Shown piece after piece: positions 1 to 5,133 of a DNA stretch of 5,133 bases; positions within the stretch are counted from its first letter, which is position 1; each line of letters begins with the position of its first letter. A model generated the notes under the pieces. The model saw nothing but the letters and a program-made list of their open reading frames with translations, made no database searches and was not told the origin of the DNA. A program made the translations under genes and the position numbers. Source of the stretch: Candidatus Babeliales bacterium (GTDB lineage Bacteria; Babelota; Babeliae; Babelales; CAIQNR01); contig JAIPGS010000061.1 in assembly GCA_021735725.1 (NCBI GenBank), positions 1-5,133 on the forward strand, in the 5' to 3' direction.

Positions 1-243
1 ATTTTTTATTTAAAAAGGTGTGAGCTTATTATCGATATTTTAGTGCAAAAGACCTTTGTTCTAAAGATAAAAGTGAGCTTAAAAAAATAAAACTTTATTT
101 ATTTACAACTGATCAGATAGAATTATGCCCACAAGATAAAGATAATCCTGAAGCTTGTTGGGTAGTAAAAGAAGAAGTGGTAAAAATGTTCTTTCATAAA
201 CAAAGATAAGGAATTTTTTGAATCTATTATGGAAGAATTATAA
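1..243 (+). pseudogene. 3' remnant of an unrecognised gene, broken frame
   Basis: I do not recognise this protein. Codons from 24 to about 192 read as plausible coding sequence, charged and with several cysteines (for example SAKDLCSKDKSELKK, then CPQDKDNPEACWVVKEEVVKMFF). That frame has no usable start codon, has an in-frame TGA at 21-23, and stops with TAA at 207-209. From about 196 the next frame continues naturally as INKDKEFFESIMEEL and stops at 241-243, 14 bases before the next gene. The simplest reading is one gene with an extra base near 190-196 and a second lesion near 20, whose N-terminal part lies outside the window. Positions 1-87 are also open in another frame, so the upstream part may enter from there. 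Sequencing error at two points is the alternative. The function is unknown. Confidence 0.5.
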
Positions 244-257
244 TAAAAGGAAATACA

Positions 258-701
258 ATGCGTAATGTAGTAATGGTTTATTGTATACTAAGTTTTTTAT
301 CGGTCATTTCTTTAAAGTCTCAGGAAGCACGGTATAGAGTAGATGATCTTGCGGTTGGATTAGGTCACATTCATCTTGAAGAAAGCCAAGTGGATCAATT
401 GAATGGTATGTTTGGAACACTTTCTGTATCCTCTCATTCTAAAGCTACGCATCTTATGGCATTACTTATTAAAGCGATGGCATATGATTGTCAGCAAAAA
501 AATGATGGCAATGCTATTATTTCTTTAATAAATTGTCATATAAAAAAAAGATCAGGATTATCATTAGACTGGCGGGATATAAAAGATTTTTCAGAATCCT
601 TACAAAAAGGAGAGCCGAATAAAGATCGTAAAAAAAGAGCAGAAGAAATGTTGTTTGGAAGAATAATAGGATATAAAAGCGATTTACCTGCGCGGTGGTA
701 A
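258..701 (+). CDS. Putative exported protein, frameshifted N-terminal part
   Basis: This 147-residue ORF starts at ATG 258, with AAAGG at 246-250 as ribosome binding site. Residues 1 to about 23 look like a signal peptide: a short basic start (MRN), a hydrophobic core (VVMVYCILSFLSVIS), then LKSQEA. The mature part appears soluble, with a Lys/Arg-rich segment (KDRKKRAEEM) near residues 122-132. I recognise no domain. The last two residues (RW) before the stop at 699-701 probably lie past a frameshift, because good coding sequence continues in the next frame to 864. Joined, the protein would be about 201 residues. It lies 14 bases downstream of another damaged gene on the same strand, perhaps a former operon of secreted proteins. 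A functional shortened product cannot be excluded. Confidence 0.65.
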   Translation: MRNVVMVYCILSFLSVISLKSQEARYRVDDLAVGLGHIHLEESQVDQLNGMFGTLSVSSHSKATHLMALLIKAMAYDCQQKNDGNAIISLINCHIKKRSGLSLDWRDIKDFSESLQKGEPNKDRKKRAEEMLFGRIIGYKSDLPARW

Positions 702-864
702 AGAAACTGCGAGCAAAAATCAAAAAGATATATTTGATCATCTTGAAGCATGGAGAGAGACTTCATCCCATGATCTTGCTCTTTTGCTTCCAGAGCTTCC
801 GCTTGAAAATCTTTTTTCTTCAGAAATAGATTCTTCAGCAGATGTTGATATGTCTGTTGTTTAG
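670..864 (+). pseudogene. Out-of-frame C-terminal continuation of the 258-701 gene
   Basis: This frame opens after a TAG at 667-669 and closes with TAG at 862-864. From 694 it reads GGKETASKNQKDIFDHLEAW, followed by an acidic, leucine-rich tail ending in SSADVDMSVV. The composition looks like real protein, and there is no start codon with a ribosome binding site near its beginning. It overlaps the end of the preceding ORF. Removing one base around 690-694 (within GCGCGG) would fuse the two as ...SDLPAGGKETASK. I therefore read it as the C-terminal third of the same gene, separated by a one-base insertion or a sequencing error. The function is unknown. Confidence 0.55.
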
Positions 865-888
865 TTTTTTTATTCTCTCGGGTATACT
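860..888 (+). promoter_or_regulatory. Probable promoter of trpS
   Basis: A good -10 hexamer, TATACT (883-888, 5 of 6 matches), is preceded at 17 bases by a weak -35, TTTAGT (860-865). Transcription would begin near 895, leaving a leader of about 27 bases that contains the AGGA ribosome binding site of trpS. The -35 overlaps the stop of the broken upstream gene. The -10 sits in the context GGGTATACT, close to GGGTTATACT in the transposase promoter at the right edge. Confidence 0.4.
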
Positions 889-921
889 CATACATATCAT
901 TATAAAATTTAGGAATTATGT

Positions 922-1923
922 ATGAATAAAAAAGATATTATTTTAACAGGTGACAGACCAACAGGTCCATTGCATTTGGGGCATTATGTTGGTTCTTTAG
1001 TAAATCGTGTAAAGCTTCAGGAAACTGCCGAACAATATATTATGATTGCTGATGTACAAGCATTGACCGATAATTTTAGTAATCCTCAAAAAGTTCATGA
1101 AAATGTTTTGGAAGTAGCTCTTGATTATTTGGCGGTTGGGATAGACCCTTTAAAATCAACTCTTTTGATTCAGTCTCTGTTGTCAGCAATTCCAGAACTT
1201 ACTCTGTATTATATGAATTTGGTAACAGTTGCCCGTCTTTCACGTAATCCAACAGTAAAGAATGAAATTCAACAAAAAGGATTTGGAGAAAGCCTTCCTG
1301 TTGGTTTTTTTACGTATCCTATCAATCAAGCTGCAGATATTACAGCATTTAAAGCTACTATTGTTCCTGTTGGTGATGATCAAGCTCCTATGATTGAGCA
1401 AACAAATGAGATAGTTCGTTCATTTAATAGAATTTATCAAACAGATGTTTTAGTAGAAGCAAAGGCTGTTATTTCTAAGTGTCCTCGTCTTCCTGGTATA
1501 GATGGAAAATCTAAAATGTCTAAATCATTAAATAATGCGATTTTTTTAAAAGATTCAGCTGATGATCTGGCTAAAAAGGTAAAGAGCATGTATACCGATC
1601 CTACACATTTAAAAGTAGAAGATCCTGGAAAAATTGAAAGAAATACAGTGTTTGAATATCTTGATGTTTTTGGTTCTGATAAAAATAAAGTTATGGAACT
1701 TAAAGCGCAGTATCAAGCTGGTGGCCTTGGTGATATGAAAGTAAAAATGTATTTGCTGGATGAATTGAATGCATTTTTAGAACCGATCAGAAAGCGCCGT
1801 GCAGAGTTTGAAAAAGATAAAGCAATGGTATTGAAAATGATTTTATCAGGAACAAAAAAAGCGCAAGAAGTTACTCAAAAAACCTTACATGAAGTTAAAA
1901 CCGCAATGCATTTAATTTACTAA
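922..1923 (+). CDS. trpS: Tryptophan--tRNA ligase (TrpRS, TrpRS II-like subtype)
   Basis: This cytoplasmic class Ic aminoacyl-tRNA synthetase activates tryptophan with ATP and loads it onto tRNA(Trp). The 333 residues match the usual family length. The Rossmann-fold start reads ILTGDRPTGPLHLGHYVGSL, with the HIGH signature as HLGH at residues 18-21. The KMSKS loop is intact at 198-202, and VGDDQ (150-154) and the AAD motif before it are in place. Segments such as NLVTVARLSRNPTVKNEI and PGIDGKSKMSKS, and the ending TLHEVKTAMHLIY, resemble from memory the TrpRS II-type enzymes of Deinococcus and several Firmicutes more than the E. coli type. The start is ATG 922 with AGGA at 911-914; an ATG at 918 is out of frame. 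It probably has its own promoter. The gene shows no defect, unlike the damaged genes upstream. Confidence 0.97.
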   Translation: MNKKDIILTGDRPTGPLHLGHYVGSLVNRVKLQETAEQYIMIADVQALTDNFSNPQKVHENVLEVALDYLAVGIDPLKSTLLIQSLLSAIPELTLYYMNLVTVARLSRNPTVKNEIQQKGFGESLPVGFFTYPINQAADITAFKATIVPVGDDQAPMIEQTNEIVRSFNRIYQTDVLVEAKAVISKCPRLPGIDGKSKMSKSLNNAIFLKDSADDLAKKVKSMYTDPTHLKVEDPGKIERNTVFEYLDVFGSDKNKVMELKAQYQAGGLGDMKVKMYLLDELNAFLEPIRKRRAEFEKDKAMVLKMILSGTKKAQEVTQKTLHEVKTAMHLIY

Positions 1924-1924
1924 A

Positions 1925-1957
1925 TAAAAAATATTTTTAATGAAACTCTTTTTTTTG
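1925..1957 (+). terminator. Possible weak terminator after trpS
   Basis: Just after the trpS stop, TAAAAA (1925-1930) and TTTTTA (1934-1939) could form a 6-bp stem with a 3-base loop, followed shortly by a run of T around 1949-1956. The stem is made only of A-T pairs and the T run does not follow it directly, so an efficient intrinsic terminator is doubtful. Similar AT-only hairpins arise by chance in such DNA. Confidence 0.2.
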
Positions 1958-1969
1958 CTTCTTTCTTTT

Positions 1970-1978
1970 TGGTAGAAT
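1970..1978 (+). promoter_or_regulatory. Possible extended -10 promoter of the 63-residue gene
   Basis: TGG followed by TAGAAT (1973-1978) fits an extended -10 element (TGN plus a 5-of-6 hexamer). The expected -35 position falls in a T run and is not recognisable. Transcription would begin near 1985, about 28 bases before the start codon and upstream of its strong AGGAG site. This would let the small gene be expressed separately from trpS. Confidence 0.35.
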
Positions 1979-2013
1979 AAAATCTATTAAGGATTAGGAA
2001 AGAGGAGAATATC

Positions 2014-2205
2014 ATGAATAAACTATCCTGTAAAAATAAAGGTTTCATTGCTTGTTACCTACAACATAATTGGTTTTTTGTAGTATCTACAACGGTCTTT
2101 ATTCTGCTACTTATAGCATCTTTTAGTGCAGACTCTTGTACGCAAGTGAGTGTGCAAGATAAAACAATTGCGCAGTATATAACGGCGTATTCTTTATTAA
2201 AATAA
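2014..2205 (+). CDS. Small single-span membrane protein, unknown function
   Basis: I do not recognise this 63-residue protein. It has a basic, cysteine-containing N-terminus (MNKLSCKNKGFIACYLQHN), one hydrophobic span at about residues 20-37 (WFFVVSTTVFILLLIASF), and a short polar tail with one cysteine. This suggests a membrane anchor or an uncleaved signal. The ADSC before the tail cysteine does not fit a standard lipobox. The case for a real gene is the strong ribosome binding site: AGGAG at 2003-2007, six bases before ATG 2014, within GAGGAGA. It lies 90 bases after trpS, with a possible promoter between. Its TAA is 7 bases from the stop of the convergent helicase gene. No second frame competes for this stretch. 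Confidence 0.6.
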   Translation: MNKLSCKNKGFIACYLQHNWFFVVSTTVFILLLIASFSADSCTQVSVQDKTIAQYITAYSLLK

Positions 2206-2217
2206 AACTTTTTTATA
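2203..2217. terminator. Possible bidirectional AT-only hairpin between convergent genes
   Basis: ATAAAA and TTTTAT flank a 3-base loop across the 7-base gap between two convergent stop codons, with A or T runs on either side depending on strand. Position favours a shared terminator, but the stem has no G-C pairs and is short. It is listed only because convergent genes this close must end transcription somewhere here. Confidence 0.2.
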
Positions 2218-4462
2218 TTGTTTGTATAAATTTAGAATCAATTTTTTTGATGCCAATTTTAAATTGAGCAGTGACAAAAGTTTTACTTTGTTTCTGCTCA
2301 ATTTCTTTAATAATGCCAATTCCAAATACTTTATGTTTAATAGTTTGATGTTGTTTAAATCCACCTTTAAGAAGTGGTTTTGTTTTTATTGGAACAACAG
2401 ATGCCGGGGGCTTGAACTGTGAAAAGGTCATTACTTCGGGGTTTGCACTTGCAAATCCAAGCCAGCGTGAAAAGTAAGTGGTAACTTCATACTGTTGCCA
2501 TGCAGCAGCTCGTTCTGATTGGGCATATTGTGAAGGAACTTCATGTAAAAAGCGTGAAGGAGCAGCTTCTTCCATCTGTCCATATGTTTGACGATAACGT
2601 GCATGAGTGAGTAATAATCGATTTCGTGCACGGGTAATTCCAACATAAAACAAACGTCGTTCTTCTTCCAGTGCATTAATTTCATTTATTGACCGTGGAG
2701 AAGGAAAAAGATTTTCTTCTATTCCTGGAATAATAACATGGTCAAATTCAAGTCCTTTTGCAGCGTGTAATGTCATCATAGTTACTAGCTCTTTACCTTT
2801 AACTTCTACGGCTGTTTGTTCTACAAGTAAAGCAACTTCATCTAAAAACTGTTCGATTGTAACTTTTCCTTGTTGTGCAAAAAAATGAGCAGCATTTAAA
2901 AGTTCTTTAATATTGGCTTGTCTTTCTTCTGCTTCTTGTTTTTCATAACTTTTTTTAACATACATTAAATAACCAACACCTGTTAAAATTTCTGCCATAA
3001 TTTCTGCTGCAGGTGCTTGTGGTGTTGTATTATGGAAAAGTTTAACAAATTCTTTTATAGATTCTTGTTTAAGAGGAGGCTGTGTTGGAATTATTTTTGT
3101 TATAATTTCTTTAAAGTTTAAGAATAATTCTGTATCCCATAAAGCCATAAACTCTTCTAGAAATTTATCGCCAAGACCACGAGAAGGGCAGTTGATGACA
3201 CGCATAAATGCAACCCTATCAAATGGGTTAATAATTAAACGTAAATATGCCAAAATGTCTTTAATTTCTTTGCGTTCATAAAACCTGACCCCTCCCACTA
3301 AATTGTAAGGAATGGATTGTTTTATAAGAGCTTCTTCCAAGACACGGGACTGAAAATGTGTTCGATATAAAATAGCGGTAGACCCTAATGATTTATTATT
3401 TTCAAGAACTTTGCAATAACGTGCAATAATATCTGCTTCTTGATATCCCGATAAGCATTGAAGAATGCGAACGCAATCACGTCCTGGTTTATCTGACCAC
3501 AATTTTTTTTCATTACGATTTTTATTGTGAGCAATAACTTTATTTGCAATAGCTAAGATTGGTTTTTTTGAACGATAATTTTGTTCAATTTTTATTTGAA
3601 CAGTCTTTTTAAAATCTTTTTTAAAATGGATAATATTATCAACTGTTGCTCCACGCCATGAATAAATAGATTGATCTTCATCCCCTACAACACACAATGA
3701 ATCAATTGCAAGTTCTCCACGTTGTGGTCCTGCAGCCATATGTTTTAAAAGGGAATGTTGAATGATATTTGTATCTTGATATTCATCAACAAGGACATGG
3801 CGAACTTGATACTGATGATCTTGTTTAAATTCTTCATTTTCAAAAAGCTTTACGGTTTCAAGTAATAGATCATCAAAATCGAAGCATTTACTTTTCTTTT
3901 TTTCTTTTTCATATTCTTGAATTACTTCATGAAGATGCTCATTTTCAATATTATTTTTTAAGTAATCAGATAATGATGAACATTGGTTTTTTGCTAAAGA
4001 AATAGCATAAGAAACTTGTTGTGCAGTTTGTTTCTGATAAAGAGGGCTCTTTTTTAAAATTTTTGTAAGAAGAGAACGTTTATCATCTTCATCTAAAATG
4101 CTGAACTGATCCCATCCAATCAAATGAGTATTTGTTTTAAGAAGATATAAACAATATGAGTGAAATGTTCCAACAAAAGGTGTTCCGTAATCAGATCCAA
4201 GAAATTTTTTTATACGTTCTTTCATTTCATTGGCAGCTTTATTAGTAAATGTCAGAGAGATAATCTGAGCCGGATGCACTTGTTCATTGCGTAAAAGGTG
4301 TGTAATACGGGCAGTAATAACACGTGTTTTTCCTGATCCTGCACCAGCAATAACAAGTAAAGGCCCTGCACTATTCTTAACTGCTTTTCTTTGTTCAGTA
4401 TTGAGTTCTTCTTTTATAAATGTGTTAAAATCAAAAACATCAGATTCTTTTTTTTCAGCCAT
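2213..4462 (-). CDS. pcrA: ATP-dependent DNA helicase, PcrA/UvrD type (SF1A)
   Basis: This 3'-5' superfamily 1 helicase acts in nucleotide excision and mismatch repair, in removing RecA filaments, and in resolving replication-transcription conflicts. Numbering from ATG 4462 gives 749 residues, normal for the family. All core motifs are intact: Q-motif LNTEQRKAV (20-28), Walker A AGAGSGKT (39-46), motif Ia LTFTNKAANEM, Walker B VDEYQD (225-230), motif III GDEDQSIYSWRGA (260-272), QNYRS (294-298), TLHAAKGLEFD (564-574) and VGITRAR (607-613). The last 40 or so residues (IKHKVFGIGIIKEIE to the end) match the C-terminal Tudor-like RNA polymerase-binding domain of PcrA/UvrD, which Rep lacks. GTG 4474 is an alternative start adding four residues. 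I prefer ATG 4462, since AAAGAG lies about 11 bases upstream of it but directly abuts the GTG. PcrA and UvrD cannot be told apart here. Confidence 0.95.
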   Translation of the reverse strand: MAEKKESDVFDFNTFIKEELNTEQRKAVKNSAGPLLVIAGAGSGKTRVITARITHLLRNEQVHPAQIISLTFTNKAANEMKERIKKFLGSDYGTPFVGTFHSYCLYLLKTNTHLIGWDQFSILDEDDKRSLLTKILKKSPLYQKQTAQQVSYAISLAKNQCSSLSDYLKNNIENEHLHEVIQEYEKEKKKSKCFDFDDLLLETVKLFENEEFKQDHQYQVRHVLVDEYQDTNIIQHSLLKHMAAGPQRGELAIDSLCVVGDEDQSIYSWRGATVDNIIHFKKDFKKTVQIKIEQNYRSKKPILAIANKVIAHNKNRNEKKLWSDKPGRDCVRILQCLSGYQEADIIARYCKVLENNKSLGSTAILYRTHFQSRVLEEALIKQSIPYNLVGGVRFYERKEIKDILAYLRLIINPFDRVAFMRVINCPSRGLGDKFLEEFMALWDTELFLNFKEIITKIIPTQPPLKQESIKEFVKLFHNTTPQAPAAEIMAEILTGVGYLMYVKKSYEKQEAEERQANIKELLNAAHFFAQQGKVTIEQFLDEVALLVEQTAVEVKGKELVTMMTLHAAKGLEFDHVIIPGIEENLFPSPRSINEINALEEERRLFYVGITRARNRLLLTHARYRQTYGQMEEAAPSRFLHEVPSQYAQSERAAAWQQYEVTTYFSRWLGFASANPEVMTFSQFKPPASVVPIKTKPLLKGGFKQHQTIKHKVFGIGIIKEIEQKQSKTFVTAQFKIGIKKIDSKFIQTI

Positions 4463-4505
4463 GAATATTTGCACTCTTTAGAAGGGATTACGGTATTTTC
4501 TTTTC

Positions 4506-4534
4506 AGAATACAAAAGAGCGATGCACTTGTACA
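4506..4534 (-). promoter_or_regulatory. Possible promoter of the helicase gene
   Basis: On the minus strand, TGTACA (4529-4534, 4 of 6 to the -35 consensus) lies 17 bases from TATTCT (4506-4511, 4 of 6 to the -10). Transcription would start near 4499, leaving about 37 bases before ATG 4462. Both boxes are mediocre. The gene may also be read from the small gene upstream on the same strand, since no convincing terminator separates them. Confidence 0.25.
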
Positions 4535-4563
4535 GTGAAACAGCAATCAGATATATGTGAAAA

Positions 4564-4929
4564 TTATAAAAATTCAATGGGTTTTAATGTTTTTGAAGCT
4601 GAGTCGTACTGTCCATTTCTCATTAAATCAGCAGCTTTTAAAATGCGTGTATGCAATTCTTTATTGTGAGGCTGTAATCTGTGTATGTTTTGAAGCAAAA
4701 GTTTTAAAGTTGGAAGTTTTTCTGGACTTTTGGGACCTTCTTGTAAAAGCTCAGCGTGCATTAAGCGTAAACTAAATTGTGTGGGCAGGTCTTTATATTT
4801 TTCTAAAAGTTTTGTAACAGTCTCTTGGTAAGTGCTTTTATTGTTTTCTAACATTTTTTTATTGTGCATGCCAAGAGTATAAAAATGCATTGAGAGTACT
4901 ATAAAAAAAATAGATATTTTTTGATTCAC
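4564..4929 (-). CDS. Small exported helical protein, unknown function
   Basis: From GTG 4929 this is 121 residues; an ATG at 4947 adds six (MVKRNF). I prefer the GTG because AAAAGGA lies five bases before it, inside the longer reading, while the ATG has no ribosome binding site (its upstream bases read CAAAATAACTC). Residues 1 to about 21 form a signal peptide or anchor (NQKISIFFIVLSMHFYTLG). The rest is predicted helical. The segment from LQPHNKEL to ASKTLKP near the C-terminus has the spacing of a TPR-like helix pair (A..LMRNGQYDSA..L), too short to call a domain. It lies 101 bases upstream of the helicase start on the same strand, possibly co-transcribed by default. An insertion sequence begins about 65 bases upstream and may have altered its promoter. 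I know no homologue. Confidence 0.65.
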   Translation of the reverse strand: MNQKISIFFIVLSMHFYTLGMHNKKMLENNKSTYQETVTKLLEKYKDLPTQFSLRLMHAELLQEGPKSPEKLPTLKLLLQNIHRLQPHNKELHTRILKAADLMRNGQYDSASKTLKPIEFL

Positions 4930-5019
4930 AAAGTTCCTTTTTACCATGAGTTATTTTGATTATGTAAATGATCTATAAAATATATACATACTATGAGCTT
5001 ATCCGAAAAATAAAAATAA

Positions 5020-5048
5020 GTGAAAACTCCGTCTAGTTGGGTTATACT
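5020..5048 (+). promoter_or_regulatory. Probable transposase promoter inside the IS left end
   Basis: GTGAAA (5020-5025, 4 of 6 to TTGACA) and TATACT (5043-5048, 5 of 6 to TATAAT) are exactly 17 bases apart. Transcription would start near 5055, just after the small hairpin and before the AGGAG site of the transposase. The -35 overlaps the left arm of the 10-bp inverted repeat, so the transcript made here lacks that arm. Confidence 0.5.
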
Positions 5049-5084
5049 AACCCGTGTAAAAAAAACCTAAAACAGGAGTTTTCA
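5021..5084 (+). promoter_or_regulatory. Inverted repeat that would sequester the transposase RBS
   Basis: TGAAAACTCC (5021-5030) is perfectly complementary to GGAGTTTTCA (5075-5084). The right arm covers most of the AGGAG site (5074-5078), the spacer and the A of the start codon. Any RNA that includes both arms could fold this site shut, while RNA from the internal promoter could not. IS10 and IS50 are known to block translation from read-through transcripts in this way; applying it here is inference from layout. Confidence 0.5.
5039..5053. repeat. Perfect 6-bp inverted repeat over the transposase -10
   Basis: GGGTTA (5039-5044), loop TAC, TAACCC (5048-5053) is a perfect palindrome with three G-C pairs, rare in this AT-rich sequence. 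It coincides with the -10 hexamer (5043-5048). It could be a protein-binding operator, or it could stabilise the larger hairpin in read-through RNA. Confidence 0.55.
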
Positions 5085-5133
5085 TGTTTAGTATATCAGA
5101 TATTTTATGGAAAAAAATCAAAATAATTATTCC
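5084..5133 (+). CDS. Transposase N-terminus, IS5-like, cut by window end
   Basis: Only 16 codons and two bases are visible, reading MFSISDILWKKIKIII and then probably Pro (CC-). The pattern (I/L)SD..W..I...(I/L)(I/L)P is the hallmark start of IS5-family transposases with the DUF4096-type N-terminal domain (typically LTDEQW..I.PLLP). These are DDE enzymes that cut and join the IS ends. The start is ATG 5084, with AGGAG at 5074-5078 and a five-base spacer, a near-ideal ribosome binding site. The catalytic domain lies outside the window, so whether the enzyme is intact or split into two frames cannot be judged. Confidence 0.65.
   Translation, partial: MFSISDILWKKIKIII

Larger units (their letters stand above)
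4995..5133 (+). mobile_element. Left end of an insertion sequence, probably IS5 family
   Basis: The window ends inside this element. The call rests on the transposase N-terminus at 5084 and on a left flank (from about GAGCTTATCCGAAAA at 4995) that looks like a terminal inverted repeat followed by a short non-coding leader. The exact left boundary and target duplication cannot be fixed without the right end. The flank contains the promoter and two nested inverted repeats described separately. Insertion is upstream of the minus-strand exported protein gene, with divergent orientation. Confidence 0.5.

Noticed and set aside
21..23. TGA read as an amino acid (recoded genetic code)
   Set aside because: Conserved tryptophans of the helicase (for example in YSWRGA) use TGG, and the two long genes contain no in-frame TGA; one TGA in a damaged gene is no evidence for recoding.
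218..244. TTGAAT and TATAAT, 15 bases apart, as promoter for the 258 gene
   Set aside because: The start of transcription would fall about 7 bases before the ATG and remove the AAAGG ribosome binding site; the -10 also lies in the tail of the upstream coding frame.
670..701. Programmed ribosomal frameshift joining 258-701 to the downstream frame
   Set aside because: There is no slippery heptamer, no strong downstream structure and no stimulatory upstream site near the overlap; an indel is simpler.
517..895. Two minus-strand ORFs (517-741 and 536-895)
   Set aside because: Both are antisense to the coding-like plus-strand frames at 258-864, are rich in Phe/Leu/Lys as expected from AT-rich shadows, and lack a ribosome binding site.
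2222..2685. ORFs at 2222-2422 (+) and 2431-2685 (-)
   Set aside because: Both lie wholly inside the helicase gene, whose motifs and C-terminal domain are intact across this stretch.
4523..4540. Short hairpin CACT-TGTAC-AGTG between the small exported gene and pcrA
   Set aside because: It has only a four-base stem and no following T run on the minus strand, so it is not a terminator.
4287..4775. Plus-strand ORFs at 4287-4481, 4391-4669 and 4557-4775
   Set aside because: They are antisense to the helicase N-terminus and to the small exported protein gene, and have composition typical of shadows.
1..5133. CRISPR arrays, tRNA or rRNA genes, riboswitches, toxin-antitoxin or defence genes
   Set aside because: I saw no spaced direct repeats, tRNA cloverleaf, T-box-like leader before trpS (the leader is only about 27-60 bases) or recognisable defence domain.

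Overview
This is an AT-rich bacterial window (roughly one third G+C by eye). It holds two clear housekeeping genes, tryptophanyl-tRNA synthetase (+) and a PcrA/UvrD-type DNA helicase (-). Around them lie small unrecognised exported or membrane proteins, damaged reading frames and the start of an insertion sequence. Low G+C, TAA as the only stop used by the intact genes, small lineage-specific secreted proteins, gene decay and an IS copy suggest a host-associated bacterium. Members of Dependentiae (TM6/Babela-like) would fit, but this is inference; no rRNA or other taxonomic marker is present.

Layout. Positions 1-243 hold the 3' part of an unrecognised gene whose reading changes frame near its end and meets an in-frame TGA near the window edge. 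Positions 258-864 hold an unrecognised exported protein whose frame breaks near 690: the 147-codon ORF stops at 701, but convincing coding sequence continues one frame over to 864. Next come a likely promoter and trpS (922-1923), of the subtype seen in the second TrpRS of Deinococcus. A 63-residue single-span membrane protein with a very strong ribosome binding site follows (2014-2205). It ends 7 bases from the stop of the convergent helicase gene (2213-4462, minus). Upstream of the helicase on the same strand is a small exported helical protein (about 4564-4929).

The right edge (about 4995-5133) is the left end of an insertion sequence, with the first 16 codons of an IS5-like transposase. 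Its start region carries a 10-bp inverted repeat that would bury the transposase ribosome binding site in transcripts entering from outside. The predicted internal promoter would make an RNA lacking the left arm. This layout matches the known protection of IS10 and IS50 against read-through transcription, and it is the most interesting regulatory structure here.

No CRISPR array, tRNA, rRNA or multi-gene defence or biosynthetic system is visible. The two housekeeping genes act independently (translation; DNA repair/replication) and their proximity does not imply a shared pathway.
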